64,000 bases of DNA from Sphingobium sp. 15-1 (lineage in GTDB: Bacteria > Pseudomonadota > Alphaproteobacteria > Sphingomonadales > Sphingomonadaceae). The stretch covers positions 310,001 to 374,000 of the forward strand of contig NZ_JABXJG010000002.1 in NCBI RefSeq assembly GCF_013375535.1. Direction: 5' to 3'. The notes beneath the pieces were generated by a model. The model searched no databases and was not told where the DNA came from. It was given only the letters and a program-made list of their open reading frames with translations. This document shows positions 17,427 to 25,761 of the stretch, one piece after another (within the stretch, counting starts at the first letter, position 1; the number at the start of each line of letters is the position of its first letter). Both the position numbers and the translations under genes were made by a program.

Positions 17427-17592
17427 ACCGCAACAACCACCACAATATCCCCGCCCAGAAGGACCAGCATTCGCAATCGGACCGATAGCGCAAGCCGCAG
17501 GCATGGGCTTCCCCCGCCTCCTTCATCTCCTTCGCCCGTTCGCCGGAGCGCGCCTGCCGCCTGTCGTCGGCGGCCATCCCGGATCGTCGCAT
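17422..17592 (-). CDS. Probable 56-aa small membrane protein
   Basis: The ATG at 17592 follows an AAAGGAAG ribosome-binding site that overlaps the TAA stop of the upstream glycosyltransferase gene. The product has a highly charged first half (DDRRQARSGERAKEMKEAGE). It then has HACGLRYRSDCEC with three cysteines, and ends in an aromatic hydrophobic segment, WSFWAGILWWLLRS. The layout (charged helix then a short C-terminal membrane anchor) and good coupling signals favour a real gene. The stop codon TAG is supplied by the tip of the adjacent repeat element. An alternative start is 17577. No family is recognised. Confidence 0.5.
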   Translation of the reverse strand: MRRSGMAADDRRQARSGERAKEMKEAGEAHACGLRYRSDCECWSFWAGILWWLLRS

Positions 17593-17608
17593 CAGCGGCA
17601 AGCTTCCT

Positions 17609-18781
17609 TTAAGCTGCATGGCGGCGACCCGGCGCGAGGCGCTCATAGGCGGAGAATAACCGGCCGAAATGATCGTCCATGGTCATGACCGATGGCGCCA
17701 GCGCGGCGGCGCGGTGGCGCTGCTCGTCAGGCCCGCCCTTCACGAAATCGACGATGGCGGCCGCCAGGCTGTCGGCCTGCGCCGCGCGGTAAAGCAGGCC
17801 CCCGCCGCTGCGCGCCTGGTCCGACGCGCCGCCCTCGTCCGGCACGATGACCGGCAGGCCGCTCGCCCGCGCCTCCGCCGCGACCATGCAGAAGGTTTCC
17901 GCCTCGCAGCCATGGACCAGCGCGTCCGCGCTGGCGAGCAGTTCGGCCAATGCGGGCCGGTCATGCATCGGCGCCAACAACTGGATATGCGGATTATTGG
18001 CGGCGGCGCGACGCACCCGCGCCCGTTCCCGCCCGTCCCCCACTAGCACCAGCCCGACCGGCGTGCCGAATCCCGCCGATGTCACGGCCTCTATCACCAT
18101 CGGCCAGCGCTTTTCCGGCGCATGGCGGCCGACCCCCAGCAGCAACGTCGCCTCCGGCCCCAGGCCGCAGCGCTCCAGCAATCGGGCGCGCAGCCGTTCA
18201 TTGCGCCGCGCCGGGCTGAAATGGCCGGGCTCCACGCCCATGGGCAGGGTCACGACGCGCTTCAGCCGTCCTGCCTCCAGCCGTTGGGACAGGCTGTCGC
18301 TGGCGCTGACGACCATGTCGAAACTCTCGTCCAGCCGCCGCAAATGCCGCCAGAACCAGTCGAAGCCCCGGTCGATCCGCTCCCGGCTCAGCACCTGACC
18401 GAACCAGCGATAGGCATAGGCGGACAGCGGATCGGCATGCATGATGAGGGCGCGGGGCGCATCCCCCCGCCAACGCGCCACCATCGCGGCGCTGCCCCAG
18501 GGAGAGGACGCCTCGACCAGATCGGGTTGCAGCCGGTCGAGCATGGCGTGGAGCGACTGTTCATCGTCGAAATAGGAATAGCGCCGGTCCAGCGGGAAAC
18601 GCCGCGCGGGCAGCATGACGATCTTGCCGCCGCCCGCCTCCACCACCCGGTCGCTGTCGGACGGGGCCAGGATGATGATCTCATGCCCCGCCTGCGCCCC
18701 GGCGCGCAGCTTGCGTTCCACATAGGTCTTCACCCCGCCGCCGCTGGGCGCGTAGAAGGCGCAGACATCGACGATGCGCAT
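17609..18781 (-). CDS. GT4-type glycosyltransferase (GT-B fold)
   Basis: A 390-aa protein. The N-terminal donor-binding signature is DVCAFYAPSGGGVKTYVERK. The C-terminal domain has LLLGVGRHAPEKRWPMVIEAV, and the family-4 EX7E-like segment is GCEAETFCMVAAEARASGLPVIV. It should transfer a sugar from a nucleotide-sugar donor to a lipid or glycan at the inner face of the membrane. The start lies 4 bp downstream of the DUF2141 gene stop, so it is the fifth gene of the leftward envelope operon. Confidence 0.87.
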   Translation of the reverse strand: MRIVDVCAFYAPSGGGVKTYVERKLRAGAQAGHEIIILAPSDSDRVVEAGGGKIVMLPARRFPLDRRYSYFDDEQSLHAMLDRLQPDLVEASSPWGSAAMVARWRGDAPRALIMHADPLSAYAYRWFGQVLSRERIDRGFDWFWRHLRRLDESFDMVVSASDSLSQRLEAGRLKRVVTLPMGVEPGHFSPARRNERLRARLLERCGLGPEATLLLGVGRHAPEKRWPMVIEAVTSAGFGTPVGLVLVGDGRERARVRRAAANNPHIQLLAPMHDRPALAELLASADALVHGCEAETFCMVAAEARASGLPVIVPDEGGASDQARSGGGLLYRAAQADSLAAAIVDFVKGGPDEQRHRAAALAPSVMTMDDHFGRLFSAYERLAPGRRHAA

Positions 18782-18785
18782 CGGA

Positions 18786-19289
18786 TTATTTCTCCGCTGG
18801 GCCGAAGGAAAAAAGCCCCCGGCGATAATTGACGGTGATGGCGATGCGGGTAGGGCCGCTGCCCACGGGCGCGCTGGCAGCGGCGGCATGGGGCTTGGAC
18901 CAGCCGATCTTCGGATTGCCCGCAAAGCCGATGCCGTCGATCGACAGGGAAAAGCGGCGATTGGCGTCGCGGTCATGCAGCAGGCTGAGCGCATAGCTGC
19001 CGGGGCCGGGCGCGCGAATGCACAACTCCACCGGGCCGGATGGCGGCACCGGCTCCTCGACCCGGCGGAACGGCTTGCCCGCGGCGATCAGAATATTGTC
19101 GTCCGCCAGGAAATCCGCGTCGTTCGCGGGATAAAGTTCCAGCTTCAACCGCCCCTTGCGGTCCTTGAGGCCCGCCACCTCCACCAGATAGGCGGAGCCT
19201 TTTTCGTCCGGGCGGCATTGCCCCTCGGCCTTGCCCAGATCGGGCGTGGAGGGGATCGCCGCGCTGGCGAGGAAGAGGGTCGCGATCAT
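18786..19289 (-). CDS. DUF2141 domain protein, secreted
   Basis: A 167-aa protein with a short N-terminal signal segment (MIATLFLASAAIPSTP). It then has the DUF2141 pattern: LVEVAGLKDRKGRLKLELYPAND, FRRVEEPVPPSGPVELCI, GSYALSLLHDRDANRRF and GIGFAGNPKIGWSKPHA. Family members are periplasmic or exported beta proteins of unknown role. The start overlaps the stop of the membrane protein gene upstream (ATGA). Its place between a flippase-like protein and a glycosyltransferase suggests an envelope function. Confidence 0.82.
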   Translation of the reverse strand: MIATLFLASAAIPSTPDLGKAEGQCRPDEKGSAYLVEVAGLKDRKGRLKLELYPANDADFLADDNILIAAGKPFRRVEEPVPPSGPVELCIRAPGPGSYALSLLHDRDANRRFSLSIDGIGFAGNPKIGWSKPHAAAASAPVGSGPTRIAITVNYRRGLFSFGPAEK

Positions 19290-20236
19290 TGCGCCCGGCT
19301 TTCCCGCAGCAATCCGGTCGCCCCCAGCGTGATGCCGACCAGCAGATGCGCCGCCAGGATCAGCGACGCCATCAGCGCCATGGCCGACACGATCTCGCTG
19401 TCGCGCCCGATCAGGAAGGCGGCCATGCCTGCGAACACCACATCCTTGTTCGGCAGGAAGGGCAGGCGCGAGACCAACTGCCGCAGCGTGCCGAGCAAAA
19501 TCCACCAGCTAAGCGCTATGTCGGGCAGCAGCATGTGCCACATCATCGCCGCCAGCACCGTCGTCGCGACGATGCGCAGCAGATGGATCGCCGCGACCAT
19601 CCACAGCGCCTTGCGCGGCAGGGTGAACAGCCGCTTGCGCAGCAGCATGGCGACCAGCGACGTCGCCAGCACGAAGAGTATCGACCCGCCGACTTCCCAG
19701 GTGTTGAGCCGCGCATCGACCGCGCCCAGCAGCGGCACGGCGAAGGCCACCATCACCAAGGTCACGCCATTGCCCACCAGCGCGGACAGGATCGTCACAT
19801 CCTTGATCGCGCCGAAGGGGGCGGTGGTGATCTTCGCATGGCGCCGGGCCCAGGCGTAGAAATAGACCTCCCCCAGATAGCCGAGCAGGATTTCATTGCT
19901 GACCAGCTTGCGCAGCAGTGCCGCGAAGCCGTCCGCCGGGATCGACCAGAGGCGGCGGAAGATCACCCATTCGGACAGCGGCCCGGCCAGATAATAAAGC
20001 GCGAAGGCGGCCCAGAAGGCGATGCCGCCCGGCACCAGCCCCCAGAGGCTGGCCGGATCGATGCCGCGAAACTGGTGCAGCGCGACCACCAGGATCAGCA
20101 CCGACACCAGCGGCCCGGCCCAGCGGGTCCAGTTGCGGCCCGATTGGATCAAGGGCCGGGGATCGAGCATGGCCGGGACCGCCGGATCGAGCGGCCGGGA
20201 CGCAGGCAGAAGGCCGGTGGAACTGTTGCCAATCAT
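19286..20236 (-). CDS. Lysylphosphatidylglycerol synthase TM-region / UPF0104-like integral membrane protein
   Basis: A 316-aa protein with about eight predicted membrane spans, such as PLVSVLILVVALHQF, GGIAFWAAFALYYLAG and ILAAHLLVGITLGATGL. It has the family pattern of flippase-like membrane domains (LRKLVSNEILLGYLGEVYFYAWARR; RQLVSRLPFLPNKDVVFAG). Such proteins lack the cytoplasmic synthase domain and are thought to move lipids or glycolipids. It overlaps both neighbours by four bases, which ties it to the two glycosyltransferases. Confidence 0.8.
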   Translation of the reverse strand: MIGNSSTGLLPASRPLDPAVPAMLDPRPLIQSGRNWTRWAGPLVSVLILVVALHQFRGIDPASLWGLVPGGIAFWAAFALYYLAGPLSEWVIFRRLWSIPADGFAALLRKLVSNEILLGYLGEVYFYAWARRHAKITTAPFGAIKDVTILSALVGNGVTLVMVAFAVPLLGAVDARLNTWEVGGSILFVLATSLVAMLLRKRLFTLPRKALWMVAAIHLLRIVATTVLAAMMWHMLLPDIALSWWILLGTLRQLVSRLPFLPNKDVVFAGMAAFLIGRDSEIVSAMALMASLILAAHLLVGITLGATGLLRESRAQ

Positions 20237-21396
20237 AGGGGGCTCGTCATTGTTGACTGGATGGGATGACGGCGCGGCCGGGCATGCGCCTCAGTCGCCA
20301 TCGCCGCGAAACTGTCGAGATAGGCGTCGGATGCCGCCTCCAGCGTGAAGCGGCGCGCCTGCGCCAGACTGGCGGGCTCGTCCTGCGGAAAGGGCGCATC
20401 GGCCAGGGCAGCAGCGAAGGCGCGCAGGTCGCCCACCGGGACAAGGCAGCCAAGCGCCCCGTCGCCCAGCAGCGACCGCATCGCCGCGCTGCATTGCGTG
20501 GCGATGACGGGCAGGCCGACGGCTAGCGCCTCCAGCAGCACGGCGGGCACGCCCTCATAGTCGGAGGAGAGCAGGAACGCGTCGGCCCCGCCGATGTGCA
20601 GCGCCGGGTCGGGCACATGACCCATGAAACGGACCCGATCCGCGATGCCCAACCGTTGCGCCCGGCCTTGCAGCGCCCTACGTTCCGGGCCTTCACCGAA
20701 GATCAGCAGACGGTCCTCCGCGCCCGCCGCCCGCGCAAAGGCTTCGAGCATCAGCGGCAGATTCTTCTGCCGCGCCAGACGGCCGATGGCGACGAAGAGA
20801 CGCCCCTCGCCCTCCCCTTCCGGCTGGCGGACAGCCCGCAGCCCGTCGATCTGCGCCAGCGACAGGGCAGGATCGGGAATGACGCCGATCGCCTGTTTGC
20901 CGGGCCGGACAAGCGCCTCGATCTCCCGCTCCAGCCCCGGCGCCATGGCGACGAAACGGTCGATGAACCGCCCCTGCACCCGCAGCCAGACCCGATAGGC
21001 CATGCGCGCTGGCCACACCATGTCCCGCCGCTCCAGATCGTTGCTGATCTTGGCCAGAATGGGCGGACAGGCCCGCCCCAGCAGCAGCTTCATCGCCACC
21101 GCAACTACCGCATAGCTGTTGCCCGCGCAGAACAGCGCATCGGGCCGCGTCCGGCGGATGAAGCCGGGCAAGGTCGCGATCATCCACAATGTTTCGAACC
21201 AGGCGACGGAAAAACCCGGCCGCCGGGGCAGATGATGCTCCAGCCCCTCCCCCAGCTCCGCCCGCATCGCGCCGTCGCCGCGCCCCAGGAACAGCGGCGC
21301 GTCGACGCCTTGCTCCCGCCAGCGCCGCACCAGCCGCAGCGCCACGCGCTCAACCCCGCCCGGCTCGAAACTGTGAAGGAAGGTCAGGATGCGCAT
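20233..21396 (-). CDS. GT4-type glycosyltransferase (GT-B fold)
   Basis: A 387-aa protein. The N-terminal LTFLHSFEPGGVERVALRLVRRW is a classic GT4 acceptor-side motif. Further signatures are LFVAIGRLARQKNLPLMLEAFA, RVRFMGHVPD and the C-terminal SSDYEGVPAVLLEALAVGLPVIAT, which carries the EX7E pair. It is distinct from the glycosyltransferase at 17609 and acts in the same operon, so two sequential sugar additions are likely. The start lies 3 bp after the deacetylase stop. Confidence 0.9.
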   Translation of the reverse strand: MRILTFLHSFEPGGVERVALRLVRRWREQGVDAPLFLGRGDGAMRAELGEGLEHHLPRRPGFSVAWFETLWMIATLPGFIRRTRPDALFCAGNSYAVVAVAMKLLLGRACPPILAKISNDLERRDMVWPARMAYRVWLRVQGRFIDRFVAMAPGLEREIEALVRPGKQAIGVIPDPALSLAQIDGLRAVRQPEGEGEGRLFVAIGRLARQKNLPLMLEAFARAAGAEDRLLIFGEGPERRALQGRAQRLGIADRVRFMGHVPDPALHIGGADAFLLSSDYEGVPAVLLEALAVGLPVIATQCSAAMRSLLGDGALGCLVPVGDLRAFAAALADAPFPQDEPASLAQARRFTLEAASDAYLDSFAAMATEAHARPRRHPIQSTMTSPL

Positions 21397-21399
21397 GGA

Positions 21400-22137
21400 T
21401 CAGCCCGTCAACAGATCGCCATAGCGCGCAGGCCGATGCGTTCGCCCCAGCCGCCGCAACACCCGGTCGATGCTGCCGAGCAGCGCGGGCACATGCGCGT
21501 CGCCCGGATGCACCGCAACCCTGGCGACCGGCGCATGGCGCAGCACTGTCGGCAACAGCCGCGCCGCGAGCAGCGACGACGCGATTCGCGCCCGGCTGCG
21601 GCTGGCCCAGGTGATGACCGGCCCCCGCGCCAGCACCTTGCCCGACGGCGGATGCCAGACCTTCATATGATCCTCCGCCAGCGCAAACCCGCATCGCCCC
21701 AGCGCATCCAGCGCGCCCGCGCCATACAGCCAGGCCGGCGCGACGAACCCTGTCACCGACCGCCCGGTGATCTGCTCGATCAGGTCGCGCCCGTCCCGCA
21801 TCCGCCGCGCCGCCGTCTCGCCGTCCAGTGCCAGAAACTCGCCTTCCCCGGCGGTCATATGCCGCGCCTTGAAGCGTGCGGCGGCGCTGTCGTGGACGGC
21901 CATGTCCTTGTGGAACCAGCCATGCGCGAACATGCTGACCCCCGCATCGGCCCAGGCCCGCAGCCGCGCCGCGAAGGGCGATCCCACGGCCAGGGGATGC
22001 CCCCCCCAATGGTCCGGCACCACCAGCATCGCCAGTTCGGAAAGCCCGACATAGCGCGTCGTCCGATCCAGCAGCAGCTCCACCTCCGTTTCGAAACGGG
22101 GGCCAACATCATGAATTGAAAGAAGAAGCCGCTTCAT
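21400..22137 (-). CDS. Polysaccharide deacetylase-like protein (DUF2334 type)
   Basis: A 245-aa protein beginning MKRLLLSIHDVGPRFE; His9-Asp10 correspond to the catalytic Asp region, and His72 and His76 (AHGWFH) to the HxxxH metal pair. FVAPAWLYGAGALDAL matches the R/P-A-P-W segment of the fold. It probably removes an acyl group from a glycan or glycolipid in the cytoplasm or at the membrane, since it lacks a signal peptide. It is the first gene of the leftward envelope operon. Confidence 0.8.
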   Translation of the reverse strand: MKRLLLSIHDVGPRFETEVELLLDRTTRYVGLSELAMLVVPDHWGGHPLAVGSPFAARLRAWADAGVSMFAHGWFHKDMAVHDSAAARFKARHMTAGEGEFLALDGETAARRMRDGRDLIEQITGRSVTGFVAPAWLYGAGALDALGRCGFALAEDHMKVWHPPSGKVLARGPVITWASRSRARIASSLLAARLLPTVLRHAPVARVAVHPGDAHVPALLGSIDRVLRRLGRTHRPARYGDLLTG

Positions 22138-22364
22138 GACAGGTCAACGCCCCCCGAAACCCTGTGCATTACCAGCGGCCCTATGATTGTCGGGGATGAC
22201 GCCATTATTACAAAGTCGGCCACAAGCGCTCTTTCACTCTTGCAGGGAAGACGCCATGGCCGGAAAGCGCCGCAGTTCCTTGGCCGTTTATTTTTTCGAC
22301 TTGCGACAACTGAGGTGACATCGACCCGCTGCCGTCTTTCCGCCATCGCGGCAGGAGAAGAGGC

Positions 22365-23405
22365 GTGCGCATTTTCGGATATGCCCTGCGGACGATGGCG
22401 GTCGCGGCGCTGATCGCGGCGGCGCCGTCGGCGGACAGGCGCGATCCGCCGCCCCCCGCCGGTCCGCCCCGTTTCGGCGGCGAGCTGTCGGTGATGACCT
22501 ATAATATCCACGGCCTGCCCTGGCCGATGGCCTGGGGCCGCCCGGCGGATTTCGCCCGCATCGCCACGACATTGCAGAGGCTGCGCACAGAGAGGCGCAA
22601 CCCGCAGATCGTGCTGTTGCAGGAAGCCTTCACCAGCGAGGCGCGGACGATCGGCCGCGCCGCGGGCTATCGCTACATTCTCGACGGTCCAGGGGAAGAT
22701 GCCGCCAGCCTGCAGCCCCCCGCTCCCGCCGATCTGCGATTCGCGGCGGCGGAAAGCTGGTCCCATGGCGAGGGGATCGGCAAATGGGTCGGCAGCGGCC
22801 TGCAGATCCTGTCCGATTTCCCGATCGTCGGGGCGCATGCGATGGTCTATCCCGGCTATGCCTGCGCGGGGTTCGACTGCCTGGCGAACAAGGGCGCAAT
22901 GCTGGTGCGGATCAGCCTGCCCGGCGGCGGCGATCCGGTGGACGTCGTCACCACCCATCTCAACAGCCGCCGCGCCTCCGATGTGCCGGACGAGCGGTCG
23001 AACCAGGCCCATGACCGGCAACTCGCCTGCCTGACCGCCTTCATCCGCCGTTTCCACGACCCGCGCGACGCATTGATCGTGGCGGGCGATTTCAACGCCG
23101 GGCAGACGCAGGCGCGGCGCGGCGACCTGATCGGGCAGGCCCGTTCTTGGAGCCTCGGCGCCCCCGCCGACAATGCCTATGCGGCGGCGGCAAGGCTGCA
23201 TCTGCCTCTGTCCGCCGATGCGCGGCTGTCGGCGCGGCGCGGCCGGGATTGGGAATTTTTCGCGTCGGGCCGGGACACCGATGTCGCGCTGCGCCGGATC
23301 GAGGTGCCCTTCGGCCATGCCGCCGACGGCAGCATGTTGTCGGACCATGTCGGCTATGCCGCCGTCTATGCGCTCCGGCGGCGGCCCGTCACCACGACCT
23401 TGTGA
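22365..23405 (+). CDS. Exported endonuclease/exonuclease/phosphatase-fold protein
   Basis: A 346-aa protein from a GTG start with GGAGAAGAGG just upstream. The signal peptide is ALRTMAVAALIAAAPSA. Catalytic motifs of the EEP superfamily are present: MTYNIHG (Asn47), LLQEAF (Glu87), TTHLNSRR, AGDFNAG and a final SDHVGYAAV. Exported members include sphingomyelinase-like and lipid phosphodiesterases; the exact substrate is unknown. It diverges from the glycolipid operon, which makes a lipid or glycan phosphodiester a reasonable guess. Its 3' end overlaps the convergent receptor gene by 17 bp. Confidence 0.85.
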   Translation: MRIFGYALRTMAVAALIAAAPSADRRDPPPPAGPPRFGGELSVMTYNIHGLPWPMAWGRPADFARIATTLQRLRTERRNPQIVLLQEAFTSEARTIGRAAGYRYILDGPGEDAASLQPPAPADLRFAAAESWSHGEGIGKWVGSGLQILSDFPIVGAHAMVYPGYACAGFDCLANKGAMLVRISLPGGGDPVDVVTTHLNSRRASDVPDERSNQAHDRQLACLTAFIRRFHDPRDALIVAGDFNAGQTQARRGDLIGQARSWSLGAPADNAYAAAARLHLPLSADARLSARRGRDWEFFASGRDTDVALRRIEVPFGHAADGSMLSDHVGYAAVYALRRRPVTTTL

Positions 23406-25761
23406 AGCCTACCGTCCATTGCCGGGGCCGCAGCGGCGTATATTGCGGCCCCTCGCCCAGCGAGAAGGGATTGCCGAAGGCGAAGCTGTCCGCCCTGCAA
23501 TCGAACAGGTTGCTGCCCGCCATGCGAATGCCCCAGCCCCCCTTGTTCAGCAGCAGATCGGCATCCGCCAGCGCATAATCGCCCATTTTGCGGTCCAGCC
23601 CCGGATCGAAGCTGAGGCGCGAACGGCCCAGATAATTGACCCGCACCCCGGCGCTCCCGCTCCATCCCCCCAGATCGAAGGACCGGCGCAATCCCCATCG
23701 CGCCGTCCAGCGCGGAATGACGGGCAGATGCCGGTCCTCGATCCTCGATCCGTCGCTTTCCCTCGTCAGCAGGGCGCTTTGCACCACCACCCCGGCGGTC
23801 AGCGCCCAGCCGCGCCCCGGCGTCCAGTCGACCGACGCTTCCGCCCCATGGATGCGCGCATCCCCGACATTGCGGGTGCCGATCAGCCCGTTGGACAGCA
23901 GATAGTCGGACTGGAGATGCGACCATGTCGTCAGGAAGGCGTCGGCGTTGATCGTCAGCCGCGCCGACGCGCCATGACGCCAGCCCGCCTCGAAGGTCTG
24001 CAATTCGTCGGATTCGAAGCGCTCCGCCGATCCCGTGCCGGTCTGGGAAAGCCCGCCCGGACGCAGCGCCCCGGCATAGCGCAGATAGAGGAAATCGCCG
24101 CCCCCCGCCTGCCAGGAAAAAGCGAATGACGGGGTGAAGCCGCTGCGCGACACCGAAACCTCGACCCGCGCCCGTTTCGCGCCCCGCTCCTCCTCGGTCC
24201 GCGAATGGAACAGGCGGCCCCCGACATTCAGCGACAGCGTGCGGGACAGCGGCACGCTGACGTCGCCAAAGGCCGACAGCTCAAGCACCCCCTGAATGCC
24301 CGTGGCCACCGTCATGTCGCCCGCCGCGCCCCGGACCGTGCCCAGCAGATGGTTGCGCACGTCCATGAAGGACAGGCCCGCCAGCCAGGACAGGCCGTCC
24401 CCGTCGCTGCGGGACAGGCGCAATTCCTGGTCGAACAGGCGGTTCCTGCGCTGCTCCACATAAAGCGCCGGGGCCGGAACGCCGAAGGCCGAAGCCGACA
24501 GCGCGCTCGCGTCCAATGTGCTGGACACGTCATGGTCGACCCAGTTGCCCGCATAAACCAGGTCCGCGTCGCCCAGCTTCCCCGCGATCCGCAGCGACGC
24601 CATGGCGAAGTCATTGTCATGCGGCTCGGCGGGCTGGGACGGCCGTACCAGCCGGTGCCGGGCATAGACATATTGGCTGTCCGCCACGTCCTGCAACTGG
24701 AGGATGCCGTTCACGTCGACGGTCCAGTCCCCCGGCAGCGCGCGCAGCGCGAGGCGAAGGCCGCGCACCTGCCCCCGGTTCGAATCGCCCCGCCCGGCTG
24801 TGTCGATCCAGCCCGGCTCCCGCGCCGCATAGGCGACGCCGCGCAGCGCCAGCCGGCCCGCGACCAGCGGCAGGTTGACCATCGCCTCCGCCGCGCCGCC
24901 GACATCGCCATGGGTCGCGAAAGACCCGCCCGCGCCCACCATCGCCGCGAACCGCCCGGCATCGGGCGGCCGGGTCACGATATGGAAGACCCCGCCCAAT
25001 GTGCCCGTGCCGTAGAGCGACCCTTGCGGCCCCTTCAGCAGCTCCACGCGCTCCACATCGACCAGCCGCAGGTCAGGATCGGGCGCGTTATAGGTGGCGC
25101 GGGCGTCGTTCACCAATATGGCGACGGTCGACTGGCTGTTGCCGTTGAATGGGCTATCCGCCACGCCCCGGATGAACTGCCGGTTGCGCCCCGGCCCCAA
25201 ATTGGTCAGCGTCAGCCCGTCGAGCTGCCGCGCAATATCGGCGGTTCCGGGCAGCAATGTGCCGCTCCGTTCGCCCGGCCCGTCCGCGATGGCAACCGAT
25301 ATGGGCAGGCTCGACAGGTGTTCGGCCCGCTTGGTGCCGGTGACGATGATGTCCACCCTGCCGCCGGGCTGGGGCGAAGGGCGATCCGCTGGACGCGGCA
25401 GCGGCGCCCGCTCGGCGCGCACCAGGCGGAAGGTCGTCGGGGACAGGCGCTGGGCCGTCAGCCCCGTTCCTTCCAGCAGCTTCGCCAGCGCCTGCCGCGC
25501 CGTCAGGCGGCCACTGACCGGGCGGGACCGGATGTCCGGCAAGCGCCCTTCGAAACCGACCGCTATGCCCGTCTGCCGCGACAATTCCGCCAGCGCGGCG
25601 GGCAGCGGCGCGGCGTCGATGCTGATCTGCCGGGCCTGCGCCCAGGCGCTGCCCGGCGCGGCGAGTTCAGCCGCCGCCAGCGCGCAGCAGGACAGCGCCG
25701 TCCTTGCGCCCCTCCTCGCGCACGATCCGAAGATCCATGAGCTGCGCCACTTCACCGACAA
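23389..25761 (-). CDS. TonB-dependent receptor with STN signalling domain (FecA-type)
   Basis: About 790 aa. A signal peptide (LSCCALAAAELAAPGSAWAQA) is followed by the STN domain, ISIDAAPLPAALAELSRQTGIAVGFEG...RPVSGRLTARQALAKLLEGTGL, which contacts FecR in the periplasm. The plug contains VERVELLKGPQGSLYGTGTLGG. The barrel ends in aromatic Trp (GFTRSW). No ATG is available; TTG at 25761 or GTG at 25755 would place the start 90-95 bp inside fecR, an unusually long overlap. The ligand is unknown, though surface signalling to the linked sigma factor is expected. Confidence 0.88.
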   Translation of the reverse strand: MSVKWRSSWIFGSCARRGARTALSCCALAAAELAAPGSAWAQARQISIDAAPLPAALAELSRQTGIAVGFEGRLPDIRSRPVSGRLTARQALAKLLEGTGLTAQRLSPTTFRLVRAERAPLPRPADRPSPQPGGRVDIIVTGTKRAEHLSSLPISVAIADGPGERSGTLLPGTADIARQLDGLTLTNLGPGRNRQFIRGVADSPFNGNSQSTVAILVNDARATYNAPDPDLRLVDVERVELLKGPQGSLYGTGTLGGVFHIVTRPPDAGRFAAMVGAGGSFATHGDVGGAAEAMVNLPLVAGRLALRGVAYAAREPGWIDTAGRGDSNRGQVRGLRLALRALPGDWTVDVNGILQLQDVADSQYVYARHRLVRPSQPAEPHDNDFAMASLRIAGKLGDADLVYAGNWVDHDVSSTLDASALSASAFGVPAPALYVEQRRNRLFDQELRLSRSDGDGLSWLAGLSFMDVRNHLLGTVRGAAGDMTVATGIQGVLELSAFGDVSVPLSRTLSLNVGGRLFHSRTEEERGAKRARVEVSVSRSGFTPSFAFSWQAGGGDFLYLRYAGALRPGGLSQTGTGSAERFESDELQTFEAGWRHGASARLTINADAFLTTWSHLQSDYLLSNGLIGTRNVGDARIHGAEASVDWTPGRGWALTAGVVVQSALLTRESDGSRIEDRHLPVIPRWTARWGLRRSFDLGGWSGSAGVRVNYLGRSRLSFDPGLDRKMGDYALADADLLLNKGGWGIRMAGSNLFDCRADSFAFGNPFSLGEGPQYTPLRPRQWTVGFTRSW

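Noticed and set aside
22138..22364. A 76-codon frame between the deacetylase and EEP genes
   Set aside because: It has no ribosome-binding site, overlaps the EEP gene start and shows no protein-like pattern. The region more likely holds the two divergent promoters.
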